DNA of 64,000 nt. It comes from Oleispirillum naphthae (GTDB lineage Bacteria; Pseudomonadota; Alphaproteobacteria; Rhodospirillales; Rhodospirillaceae). The stretch spans positions 124,001-188,000 of the forward strand of contig JAQAZG010000002.1 in assembly GCA_027864655.1 (NCBI GenBank), given 5' to 3'. Position 1 is the stretch's first letter, and each line of letters begins with the position of its first letter. A program made the position numbers and the translations under genes. The notes under the pieces are model-generated. The model saw only the letters and a list, made by a program, of their open reading frames with translations. It was not told where the DNA came from and searched no databases. This document shows, piece by piece, positions 7,319 through 15,611 of this stretch.

Positions 7319-9547
7319 TCAGCGCTTGATGCGGACCAGTTCGTCGAGCATTTCGTCGGAGGTGGTGATCACCTTGGCCGAGGCGGAGTAGGCGCGCTGC
7401 GTGGTGATCAGGTAGGTGAACTCGGTGCCGAGATCCACCGTCGAGGCTTCCAGCGAGGCCGAGTTGATCGTGCCCGCGCCGCCCGAACCGGCGGTGCGCA
7501 CCGTCGGCTGGCCGGAGGAGTCGGTTTCGATCCAGGTGTTGCCGGTCCGCGCTTCCATGCCGTTGGGGTTGACGAAGGTGGCCAGCGGAATCTGCGCCAC
7601 GGGCCGGGTTTCGCCGTTGTCGAAGAGCGCGGTGACGATGCCGTCGGAGCCGATGGAAACGCCCGCGAAGTTGCCGAACTTCGCACCGTCCTGGGTGATG
7701 TAGTTGGCCGCGAAATCGCCCGAAAGATGGGTCAGGCCGTCGGCGGTGGAGGTGTTGCCGAGGAAGAGGTCGATGCGCAGATCGACGTTCTGCCCGTTCT
7801 TCACCGTCTCTTCCATGTCTTCCGCGCCGTTGGCCCACTGGATCTCGACGCTATCGACGTTGAAGTACTTCGGCGTGCCGTCGGAGTTGAAGCGCACCGC
7901 CGGGACGATGTAGCCGTTCTCCTGCGAGGAGGTGTTGAAGGTGAAGGAGTTGGTGATCGTGCCGGTATCGAGGGTATTGGAGGCGCCTTCCGAGGTGTAG
8001 GTGGCGGTCACCGTCGGGGAGAGGGCGATGTCGTAGGTGATGTCCGCGCCGGAGTTGCTCTGGAGGATGTTCAGGGTGCGGCCGGAGGCGACGAAGCGCC
8101 CGGATTCCGACAGGTTGGCGTCGATCGCGGTCTTCAGGGACGACACCACCACGGAGGGATCGGTGACGCCGTTGATGTTGACGATGACGTTGCCGCCGCC
8201 GTTGATCTGGCCGGTGGTGCCCGCGTTGGTGAACTCGAAGGTGGTGCCGTTGATGTCCATCGTCGCGCCGACCGCGGGCGCGGTGTCGAAGTCGAAGCGG
8301 GCGACGTTCTTCAGCGCTTCGTCGATCGCCTCGACTTTGTAGATGCCGGTGGGGATGCCGGTGGTCTCGTTGGCGTTGCACTGCGACTGCAGGCAGGACA
8401 GGCAGCCCGAGGCGTCGATGGTGATCGCGTCGCCCGTCGCCGACTGGATGATGTCCATCTTCGCGCCGTTGGCGACGAAGCGGTCGGAATCGCGCAGGGT
8501 GGCGTCGATCGCGGTCTTCATGTCGCCGATCACGTCGGCGATGCTGGTCACGGTGCTGATGTTGACGATGATGTTGCCCGCGCCGTTGACGGTGCCGGTG
8601 GCGCCGGAGTTGGTGAACTCGAAGACCTTCGCCGCGCCGTGACCGTCGTCGATGGAGAGGAGTTCGCCGTAGCTCGGGATCTTCGAGAATTCGATCTGGC
8701 CGCGCGCCGCGTAGACGTCTTCCTGGCCGGAATCGGTGGCGACCTCGCGGTTGCCGTAGGTGGTGATGGTGGCCGCCCCCGAGGGGATTTCCACATCCAC
8801 GCCCCAGGAATTGGACGACTGCTTGGTGTACTGCACATTGAGGTTGTGGTCGTTGCCGAGGCTGTCGTAGATCAGCACCGCCAGGCTGTGGCGGCCGCCG
8901 GCGCTCGCGTTGCTCGCGTCGAACACCGGGTCGTCGGCGGGCAGGTTGGCGCCGACGCGGATGTTCTGGGTGGCCGTCGCGGTGCCGCCGATCTCGTTGA
9001 GGTTGATCGGCTTCAAGTTGCGGCTGTCGATGATGTTGTCGTTGACGTAGGTGGTGATGCCGTTGCTGTCCTGGTAGGCCTTCATGTAGACGTTGTCGCC
9101 CACCCGCACCAGCGAGGCCGAAGCGCTGCCGTCGTAGGTGGAGAGCGGCCAGGCCTGCAGGTAGTAGCCCGAGACGTTGGTCAGGAAGCCCTGGTTGTCG
9201 AGCTTGAACGAGCCCGCGCGGGTGTAGCCCCAGACGTTGCCCGAGCCCGGGTTCGCCGCCTCGTTGACGACGAAGAAGCCGGAGCCGGAGATGCCGAGAT
9301 CGGTGGACGAACTGGTCGCCGACAACAGGCCCTGGATGTCGATGTTGGCCCTGGGCTTCGGCTGCGCGCCGCCCGCCGAATAGGTGGTGAGCGAGGTCTG
9401 CTTGGTCACCAGGGTCTGGAAGTTCACCGAGGTGCCCTTGTAGCCGATGGTGTTGACGTTGGTGATGTTGTCGGCGATCGCGCTCATTGCGCTCGACTGC
9501 GCTGCCAAGCCGGAAACGCCCGAGAAAAGTGCACCGTAGAGGCTCAT
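7319..9547 (-). CDS. flgE: Flagellar hook protein FlgE, with inserted repeats
   Basis: A 742-residue hook subunit. The N-terminus MSLYGALFSGVSGLAAQSSA and the flagellar rod/hook motif (ITNVNTIGYKG) start it. The C-terminal helix (DLGTEFTYLITTQRAYSASA) ends it. Ordinary FlgE is about 400 residues, so the middle is greatly enlarged. Two related modules of about 70 residues lie at roughly 308-379 and 435-505, both beginning FEFTN(S/A)G and running to a QS-G-ITxD ending. A cysteine cluster (CLSCLQSQC) separates them. The hook is extracellular, so the insert probably forms an exposed outer domain. The gene is last in the fliK-flgD-flgE unit and converges on the terminator. Confidence 0.95.
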   Translation of the reverse strand: MSLYGALFSGVSGLAAQSSAMSAIADNITNVNTIGYKGTSVNFQTLVTKQTSLTTYSAGGAQPKPRANIDIQGLLSATSSSTDLGISGSGFFVVNEAANPGSGNVWGYTRAGSFKLDNQGFLTNVSGYYLQAWPLSTYDGSASASLVRVGDNVYMKAYQDSNGITTYVNDNIIDSRNLKPINLNEIGGTATATQNIRVGANLPADDPVFDASNASAGGRHSLAVLIYDSLGNDHNLNVQYTKQSSNSWGVDVEIPSGAATITTYGNREVATDSGQEDVYAARGQIEFSKIPSYGELLSIDDGHGAAKVFEFTNSGATGTVNGAGNIIVNISTVTSIADVIGDMKTAIDATLRDSDRFVANGAKMDIIQSATGDAITIDASGCLSCLQSQCNANETTGIPTGIYKVEAIDEALKNVARFDFDTAPAVGATMDINGTTFEFTNAGTTGQINGGGNVIVNINGVTDPSVVVSSLKTAIDANLSESGRFVASGRTLNILQSNSGADITYDIALSPTVTATYTSEGASNTLDTGTITNSFTFNTSSQENGYIVPAVRFNSDGTPKYFNVDSVEIQWANGAEDMEETVKNGQNVDLRIDLFLGNTSTADGLTHLSGDFAANYITQDGAKFGNFAGVSIGSDGIVTALFDNGETRPVAQIPLATFVNPNGMEARTGNTWIETDSSGQPTVRTAGSGGAGTINSASLEASTVDLGTEFTYLITTQRAYSASAKVITTSDEMLDELVRIKR

Positions 9548-9623
9548 GGTTCCGTCTCCTTAACTCTGTCTTTGCGCCGGGCGGGGCGGCCGGCCCCGCG
9601 GCACCGGGCGATGGGTTGCGGCG

Positions 9624-10397
9624 TCAGCCGTTGGTATCGGTTTCCGTCGTCGTGTCGGTGGTGGTCGAGGTGTCCGTGGTTCCGGTGTCCGTATCCGTGG
9701 TTCCGGCGCCCGTGTCCGTGGAGGCGGGCGCGGCGACGTCGCGCACCGAGACGATGTAGCTCATCCCGAAGAGCACCGGGCCCGCGGCGACCAGCACGTC
9801 GTCGCCGTCGTTGGCGACCGCCGTGACCTTGCCGAAGGTCGTGGTGTAGATGTCGTCCATGGTTTCGCCGGAGGTGTCCTTCGCCTGGACTTCCAGGGTG
9901 TAGGCGCCGTCGTCCAACTGCTCGCCGTAGGCGTTCTTGCCGTCCCAGGACATGTGGTAGGTGCCCGCTTCGGTCTCGCCGGTCATCGTCTTGACCACCG
10001 CGCCGCTGCTGTCCTTGATCACGATCAGGCAGTCGCTGGCGTCCTGCGTCAGGGTGTAGGTGAACTTCGCGGCGCCGTCCTGCAACGGCATGGTGGTGGA
10101 TTCCGCCTGGACTTCCTTGCCGAGATAGCCGACCGCGGTGGCGCCGATGCTCGCCTGGGACAGCCCGATCAGGCTTTCCAGGTTGGAGTTGGCGTTGATC
10201 TGCTGCTCCACCCCCGCGAACTGCACCAGCTGATTGGTGAACTCGGAACTGTCCATCGGCGACAGCGGGTCCTGGTTCTTGAGCTGCGCGGTCAAGAGCG
10301 TCAGGAAGCTGTCCATGTTGTCGGCGAGCGAGGCGCGCGAGCTGTCCGACGTCGAATGGTCGGAGTTGAGCGCGGCAAGCGTCGTGATGTCCGTCAT
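9624..10397 (-). CDS. flgD: Hook-cap protein FlgD with Thr/Asp-rich tail
   Basis: A 257-residue hook-cap (scaffolding) protein that caps the growing hook. The conserved N-terminal export and assembly region is at residues 28-60 (FLTLLTAQLKNQDPLSPMDS), followed by the Ig-like and tudor-like portion (GTYHMSWDGKNAYGEQLDDG). The last 30 residues are a low-complexity Thr/Asp/Ser tail (TDTGAGTTDTDTGTTDTSTT) that is not usual for FlgD. It is the middle gene of fliK-flgD-flgE. Confidence 0.93.
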   Translation of the reverse strand: MTDITTLAALNSDHSTSDSSRASLADNMDSFLTLLTAQLKNQDPLSPMDSSEFTNQLVQFAGVEQQINANSNLESLIGLSQASIGATAVGYLGKEVQAESTTMPLQDGAAKFTYTLTQDASDCLIVIKDSSGAVVKTMTGETEAGTYHMSWDGKNAYGEQLDDGAYTLEVQAKDTSGETMDDIYTTTFGKVTAVANDGDDVLVAAGPVLFGMSYIVSVRDVAAPASTDTGAGTTDTDTGTTDTSTTTDTTTETDTNG

Positions 10398-10415
10398 GGC
10401 GCGTTTTCCTTCTGC

Positions 10416-12251
10416 CTAGACCCGAATGTCGATGCCGTCGGCGCGAAGCGACCCGGCGTAGGCGGCGATCGGCGCTTCCGCCGCGTCGAGGGCGTCGCCG
10501 GCTGCGGCGAGCCGCCCATAAGGCGTGCGGTTGCGGTTGTCGTTGTTGGCGGTGCCCTGGTTGCCCTGGTCGCGCAGGCTGAAGCTGAGCGAGTCCTGCC
10601 CGGTCTTCAGCCCGGCATCCTGCAGGGCCTTTTCCAGCCCGGCGGCATCGCGCTTCAGCACGTCCAGGGTTTCCGGACGGTCGGCGGTGACCATGGCGCG
10701 CACCGTGCCGTCGTCGGAGACCGTCATCTTCACCTCGATGCGGCCGAGCTCGGCGGGGCGCAGGCGGATGTTGATCTTGTCCAGGCCCTCGTCGGCGCCC
10801 TGGGTGATGCTCACCTTCACCTGATCGACGATCTGCTTCGGCGGCACCGGGGTGCGCGGCAGGGCGGCGCGCGCCGCCTGCTGGGTTTCGGCGGCCTCCT
10901 GTGCGGCCTGCGCGGCGGGGGTGGCCACCGCCTGCGGCTGGCCCGGCAGGGCGGCATCGGCGGCGGCGGTCGCGGTGGCCGCCGTCGGCGCGGCGGTCTC
11001 GACGGACGCGGGCTGCGGCGCTGCGGCGGTTTGCGCCGCCGGGGCGGCCTGGGCGGCCATGCCGCCCTGTGCGGCGGCGGCCTGCTGCTGCGCCATCATC
11101 GTCTGCGCGGCGGTGCCGGGCGCGGCGGCGGCCTGCGCTTGCGGCTGCGCGGCCTGCGGCTGGGCGGTGGCCTGCGCCGGGGTTTCGGCGGCGGCGTTGC
11201 CCTGCGCCCGCGTCTGCGCGCCGTTGCCCGCGCCGGTGTCCGCCGCGGCGGTCGCCGCCTGCGCGGTCTGCACCGGCTGCGCCGTCTTGGGCGCGGCGGT
11301 CTGGGAGGTTTGCTGCGCATCCGAAGACTTGGCGGCGGCGTTGCGCGCGGCGACGGAGACGCTCACCGCCACCTTGTCGCCGGAGTCCAGTTTTTCCGCT
11401 ATGCCCGCCGCCTGGGCGCGGGCGAGCGGGTCGGCGGCCTGCGCCTGCGGCGCTTCCGTCTGCCGGGTTTCGCCGGTCTGCGCGGTCTGCGGCTGCGCCG
11501 CCTGGGCCTGCTGCTGCTGTGGCGGTGCGGCCTGCGGCTGCGCCGCCTGGGTCTGCTGCGGCTGCGCCGCGCCGGTCGGCGCGGCGGCCTGCTGCGATTT
11601 TCCGGCCTCGGCGGCCTGCGGCTGCGGCTGCGCGGCCTGCGGCGCAGCCGCCTCGGTCTGCGCCGGGGCGGCTTCCGCGCCGGGGGCGGCCTGCTGCGGC
11701 GCAGGCGGCATGCCCGCCGCGGCGAGCGCCGCGGCGGCGGCATCCGGCTGGGTCTCCGCAGCGGCCTGCGCCTGGCCCGCCTCGGCCGGCTTCTCGCCGG
11801 CCGCGGCGGTCTGCTGCGGCGTTTCGTCGGCCTTGTCCGCGGTTTTTTCGGCGGGCTTTTCCGCCGCGTCGGCGGTCTGCGCCGGGGCTTCGTCGTCCGC
11901 CGCGCCGGTTTCGTCGCGGCCCTTCGCCGCCGTGCGGCGTTCCGGGTGCTCGGCGCGCTCGGTCCGGGCTTCGCGCCGCGCGGCGCGGCGCTCGGCGCGG
12001 CGCGCCCGCACGTCGTCATCGCGGGAGACCGGCTCGTCGGCGTCCTTGGCGGCGGCGTCCGCGGTCTCGGCGCGGCTCTCGCCGACCAGCCCGGCAAGCG
12101 CTGCGGAGGGGTCGGCCGAGGCCCCGATGCGCCCGTATGCAGCCGACAGCGCATCGGCAAATCCTTGCGCCGCCTTGCCGCGCCCTTGCGCGGCGCCGGT
12201 GGCGGCGGTGGTTTCGGTCGATCTCTTCGCCAACAGCGCGTAAAGGTCCAT
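10416..12251 (-). CDS. fliK: Flagellar hook-length control protein FliK
   Basis: A 611-residue protein. I chose the ATG at 12251 (MDLYALLAKRS) because AGAGGA lies just upstream; an in-frame start 33 bp earlier is possible but would sit outside that ribosome site. Residues 100-480 are extremely rich in Ala, Gln, Pro and Thr, which fits the extended molecular ruler. The C-terminal hook domain (about 485-590) contains INIRLRPAELGRIEVKMTV, the signature that switches export from hook to filament subunits. It is the first gene of its operon, 51 bp behind a sigma-54 promoter. Confidence 0.93.
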   Translation of the reverse strand: MDLYALLAKRSTETTAATGAAQGRGKAAQGFADALSAAYGRIGASADPSAALAGLVGESRAETADAAAKDADEPVSRDDDVRARRAERRAARREARTERAEHPERRTAAKGRDETGAADDEAPAQTADAAEKPAEKTADKADETPQQTAAAGEKPAEAGQAQAAAETQPDAAAAALAAAGMPPAPQQAAPGAEAAPAQTEAAAPQAAQPQPQAAEAGKSQQAAAPTGAAQPQQTQAAQPQAAPPQQQQAQAAQPQTAQTGETRQTEAPQAQAADPLARAQAAGIAEKLDSGDKVAVSVSVAARNAAAKSSDAQQTSQTAAPKTAQPVQTAQAATAAADTGAGNGAQTRAQGNAAAETPAQATAQPQAAQPQAQAAAAPGTAAQTMMAQQQAAAAQGGMAAQAAPAAQTAAAPQPASVETAAPTAATATAAADAALPGQPQAVATPAAQAAQEAAETQQAARAALPRTPVPPKQIVDQVKVSITQGADEGLDKINIRLRPAELGRIEVKMTVSDDGTVRAMVTADRPETLDVLKRDAAGLEKALQDAGLKTGQDSLSFSLRDQGNQGTANNDNRNRTPYGRLAAAGDALDAAEAPIAAYAGSLRADGIDIRV

Positions 12252-12301
12252 GACCCGTCCTCTTCGCCTTTGCGGAACACACACGAATTCGGGAACCTAA
12301 C

Positions 12302-12317
12302 AGCAAGCCGTGGGCCA
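12302..12317 (-). promoter_or_regulatory. Sigma-54 promoter for fliK-flgD-flgE
   Basis: On the minus strand the site reads TGGCCCACGGCTTGCT. The -24 GG and -12 GC are separated by exactly ten bases and the -12 element TTGCT is perfect. It lies 51-66 bp before the fliK ATG. The inverted copies CGGAACAC (12273-12280) and GTGTTCCG (12327-12334) flank it and could be regulator contacts. The activator would be the FlbD-like protein whose end opens the window. Confidence 0.75.
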
Positions 12318-12472
12318 AGCCGCAAAGTGTTCCGTAATGTATTGCCGATCAAGGATTCTGCGGCGGGGGAGGGGACGGGGAGGAAAGCCCGGAGGCGGTG
12401 CGCCCGGCAACTTCTGCCGCCCCATGGGGGGATTCTTTCCGCGTTCGGCCGCGCCGCCCGGCCAAACGCCGC

Positions 12473-12517
12473 GGCCCTCTTCCCGGAGGGGAAGAGGGCC
12501 GTGCGGACGGCCTTTTT
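12473..12517. other. Two overlapping hairpins in the gap before fliK
   Basis: A perfect 12-bp stem (GGCCCTCTTCCC at 12473-12484 with its complement at 12489-12500, loop GGAG) shares bases with a second stem (GGCCGT at 12497-12502 with ACGGCC at 12107+400, that is 12507-12512), which is followed by five T on the plus strand. The gene at 12528-13631 reads leftward into this region, so the large stem probably marks its 3' end. On that strand it lacks a good U run. The rest of the 12252-12527 gap holds the fliK promoter. Confidence 0.6.
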
Positions 12518-12527
12518 CCGCGCCCTG

Positions 12528-13631
12528 CTAGGCGGTGAAGTCGAACAGCGGGCTGACGCTGACCCCGGCGTTGGTGAACAGGCTCTTATAGTAGGCGGTC
12601 TGGGTTTCCATGTTCGCGAAGGTGGTCTGCAGGATTTGCAGTTCCTGCTGCTGCTTCACCTGCTGCTGGTAGTTGGCGACCATCTGCTCCCGCAGGGCCT
12701 CGGACCGCTGGCCTTTCAGATCGTCCAACTGGGAGTCGATGTTGGCGTCGGCCCGAGTGACGTTGGTGGACATGTTGGCGAGCTGCGCCTCGGAGGCGGA
12801 GATCAGGTTTTCCGCCCGATCGATCGCTTCCAGCGCCGCGGTGCGGCCCTCCTCGGTGTCGAGGCCTTCGTAGAACCAGCTCTGCATTACGCCGGTGCCG
12901 CCGAACGTGATGGTGCCGGAAACGGTTTCCGACAAGGCTTCGTTGTCCGGATTGACGGTGAAGGTGATCGCCCCGGTTTCCGCGTCGTAGCTGTCCAGCC
13001 GCATGCCGGTGCGGGTGGAGGCGAAGCCGTCGCCCTTTTCGCTGTCCGCCGGGTTGGTGGTCTTGTAGTCGGTGTATTCGGCGATCGTGGAGGTTCCCGG
13101 ATCGGGCACCCAGAGGTGGCCCTCGCTGTCCTCGATGTAGTAGTCGGTTCCGGCGTAGACCCCCTGCATCGCGGTTTCGTGGCCGCTGGTCGAGGTGGTG
13201 AAGGAGATGGTGTTGGGCGTCCAGTCGGTGGACACCACGTTGCCGATGGGGTTGTAGTCCTTGGCGTAGAGGTCGGCGGCGTTGTTGATCTTATCGACGT
13301 AGGCGTCGAATTCGTCCTTCATCAGGTCCGGAGAATCGGAGGACGGGTAGTTGCCGAGGATGATCCGCATCTGCAGCAGATAATCCTTGATCTGGGTCAG
13401 GCCTTCCTGGCCGTTCTCCACCGCCAGTCCGGCGTTGCTGATGCTCGCCTTGATGCGCGCCAGCTGGTTGGACTGGGAATCGAAGTAGACCGACTTCGCG
13501 TCGTAGGATTCCTGCAGCTTCTCGGAGGTGGCCGCGATTTCCTGCTGCTTGCGAGCGACGATCTGGCTGTAGACCGTCTGCTGCCAACTGATGCTGGACA
13601 GCCCATCATTCTGCAAGATCAGTGTGCTCAT
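12528..13631 (-). CDS. Flagellin-like coiled-coil protein of unknown function
   Basis: A 367-residue protein whose architecture mimics flagellin or FlgL. The N-terminal helices (about 1-105) include SISWQQTVYSQIVARKQQEI and heptad-like coiled-coil segments. The middle (110-250) is rich in Thr, Asp and Gly with beta character (IGNVVSTDWTPNTISFTTST). The C-terminal helices (about 255-345) are Gln-rich (EQMVANYQQQVKQQQELQIL). It has no signal peptide, so flagellar export is a reasonable inference. It is not a recognisable flagellin, FlgK, FlgL or FliD and lacks their signatures. It lies upstream of fliK on the same strand but is separated by 276 bp containing a hairpin and the fliK promoter. I could not assign a family. 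Confidence 0.7.
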   Translation of the reverse strand: MSTLILQNDGLSSISWQQTVYSQIVARKQQEIAATSEKLQESYDAKSVYFDSQSNQLARIKASISNAGLAVENGQEGLTQIKDYLLQMRIILGNYPSSDSPDLMKDEFDAYVDKINNAADLYAKDYNPIGNVVSTDWTPNTISFTTSTSGHETAMQGVYAGTDYYIEDSEGHLWVPDPGTSTIAEYTDYKTTNPADSEKGDGFASTRTGMRLDSYDAETGAITFTVNPDNEALSETVSGTITFGGTGVMQSWFYEGLDTEEGRTAALEAIDRAENLISASEAQLANMSTNVTRADANIDSQLDDLKGQRSEALREQMVANYQQQVKQQQELQILQTTFANMETQTAYYKSLFTNAGVSVSPLFDFTA

Positions 13632-13730
13632 GACGATGTTTCCTCAGGTCATTGCGCACGGACGAACGCCGGAAATTCTCTCCGGTCCGGTGCTACGGTA
13701 CCACGGAAATCCTTACCGAAGGATGAAAAT

Positions 13731-15611
13731 TCATTCGGGCGGCGGTCTGCGCGCGGGCGCCGCCGGGTCCACGGAGACGCGCAGGTCCGTTCCCGCGTCC
13801 AGCGGGTCGTCCGCCGAGACGCGGGCGATGAGCTCGGGCGCGGCGGCGATGGCGTGGCCGGGGTGGCGCGCCCGCACCGCCGCCAGGGTGTCGCCCCGCC
13901 GCGCCACGAGCGGCACGAAGCGCTGGAAATCCGCCTCCCAGGGGGAGCCGTGGTCCGGCCATTCGGCCTCCAGGGCGTTTGCCATGATGCGGGAGAACAT
14001 CAGGCGGCGGCGGGTGCGCGCCATGCTTTCGCGCCAGGTCCCCGGATCGCGGCGGGAATGGTCGGCGGCGTCCTCCCGCCAGAAGAACTCCGCCGTCGGG
14101 CGCCAGCTGGGCGCGAAGCCGGTGCGCTCCAGCAGTTCCAGGAGCAACAGGAAGTCCTCGCCGGTGTCGAGGTCCGGCGCGTCCAGGACGTCGGCGTCGA
14201 GCAGCTCGCGGCGCGCCAGCCAGGCGTTGGAGACGATGTAGTTGGCGCGCGCGATGCGCCCGGGGGAGAACGGTTCGAGGAAGGCGAGGTCGCGGTTTTC
14301 CGCGTGCCGGGCGGAGCGCCCGGGCGTGGCCTGCGCCTCGATCACCCGCACCGCGCCGGAATAGGCCAGCCGCGCGCCGCCGCGCCGCAGCACGGCGAGG
14401 AGGGAGGCGACATGCTCCGGATGGAGGGAATCGTCGTCGTCGAGAATGCCGAAATAGTCCGCTTCGACGGCCCGCAGCCCGGCCCACAGGGCGCGGCTGC
14501 GGACCGGGGCGGGGGCGATGTCGATGACGGTGAGATCGGGGAAGCGCTGCCGCATGCCGGAGAGCATCTCGGCCAGACCCTCCACCGCGTGGTGGACGAC
14601 GACGATGGGGCGGATCGCGCGGTGCGTCTGCGCCGCGAGGGCGGCGAGCGCGCGGGCGAGAACCGCGGCCGGGCGTCCCCCGGCGCGGACGATGTAATCG
14701 ACGCGGGTTTCCGGGCAGGGGCTGGGCAGCGGCGCGGGAGGGGCGAGGCGCGTGAGCAGGCTCTCCACCGACATCTCGCGGGCGAAGCGGTCGGCGGCGC
14801 GGGCCGCGGCCCCGGGGGTCGGGCGTGCCGCCGCGTCCGCGACGGCGTCGATCAGGCGCATCGCCGCCGCCGCTTCGGGCAGCAGCGCCACCGCGTCGCC
14901 GAAGTGCGCGGCGATCCACGGATGCGCCCCGGCGATCGTCGGCGCGCCCATCGCCACGGCCTGGAAGAAATGCGGCGCGGGAACGCCGCGCTCCCGCTCC
15001 TCCGGCGTGCCGGGGTGCAGGTAGCGCCCGTGCCGCGCCAGGCGCTCGGCGAACGGCGTGTCCGCCTCCCCCCGCCAGGCGCTGCCGAGGGCGGCCCACG
15101 GGTCGGCGGGGCCGTAGACCGCCAGCGGCAGGCGGTCGGCCAGGTGCATCAACGGCATCAGCCACGCGTCGGAGAGGTCCGCCGCCTCCACCATCAGGGC
15201 GGCGTCGCCGGGCGCGGCCGGGCGCGGCTGCCGCACGGACGAGAACGGCGCCTCGGCCACCGGGCAGGATTTGCGCGCCGCGTGCAGGATGTCGCGGACA
15301 TAGCGCGCCGCGGCGGCGTCGGGCACGACGAGGCCGTCGCAGGAGAGCAGGTAGCGGATGTAGGCCGCCTTCGCCTCCAGGCGGGGCGCGTGGTCCCACA
15401 GCACCGCGACGGTCGGCAGGGCGGTGAGTTTCGGCGCGGCCATGGTCAGCGACAGCACCAGGTCGGGCGCGAAATCCAGAATCTCCGCGCTCGCCGTGCA
15501 GATGCGGCAGGGCCAGCCGAGGGCCTCGCAGCCCGCTTGCAGCAGGGCCGCCTGCGGGCGGCCGGTGCCGGGGTGGTCCCCCTCGCCGAAGACGTGCAGG
15601 GCGATCTTCAT
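13731..15611 (-). CDS. Fused two-domain glycosyltransferase (GT-B-like plus GT2-like)
   Basis: A 626-residue protein starting at the ATG that overlaps the upstream stop (ATGA at 15608-15611). Residues 1-330 look like a GT-B transferase of the CgeB kind, with ERGVPAPHFFQAVAMGAPTI near the expected nucleotide-sugar loop. Residues 335-600 look like a GT-A domain with FGILDDDDSLHPEHVASLLA, where the Asp run is the metal-binding motif. It is the last gene of the leftward sugar operon, so it probably adds sugars to the flagellin or surface glycan. The acceptor and sugar are unknown. Confidence 0.78.
   Translation of the reverse strand: MKIALHVFGEGDHPGTGRPQAALLQAGCEALGWPCRICTASAEILDFAPDLVLSLTMAAPKLTALPTVAVLWDHAPRLEAKAAYIRYLLSCDGLVVPDAAAARYVRDILHAARKSCPVAEAPFSSVRQPRPAAPGDAALMVEAADLSDAWLMPLMHLADRLPLAVYGPADPWAALGSAWRGEADTPFAERLARHGRYLHPGTPEERERGVPAPHFFQAVAMGAPTIAGAHPWIAAHFGDAVALLPEAAAAMRLIDAVADAAARPTPGAAARAADRFAREMSVESLLTRLAPPAPLPSPCPETRVDYIVRAGGRPAAVLARALAALAAQTHRAIRPIVVVHHAVEGLAEMLSGMRQRFPDLTVIDIAPAPVRSRALWAGLRAVEADYFGILDDDDSLHPEHVASLLAVLRRGGARLAYSGAVRVIEAQATPGRSARHAENRDLAFLEPFSPGRIARANYIVSNAWLARRELLDADVLDAPDLDTGEDFLLLLELLERTGFAPSWRPTAEFFWREDAADHSRRDPGTWRESMARTRRRLMFSRIMANALEAEWPDHGSPWEADFQRFVPLVARRGDTLAAVRARHPGHAIAAAPELIARVSADDPLDAGTDLRVSVDPAAPARRPPPE

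Noticed and set aside
7319-9547. FlgE as two fused genes or a frameshift, because of its length
   Set aside because: A single frame runs through with standard FlgE ends, and the extra length is explained by the duplicated modules.
12252-12284. An earlier in-frame start for fliK at 12284
   Set aside because: AGAGGA lies directly before the ATG at 12251 and the extra 11 residues have no ribosome site.
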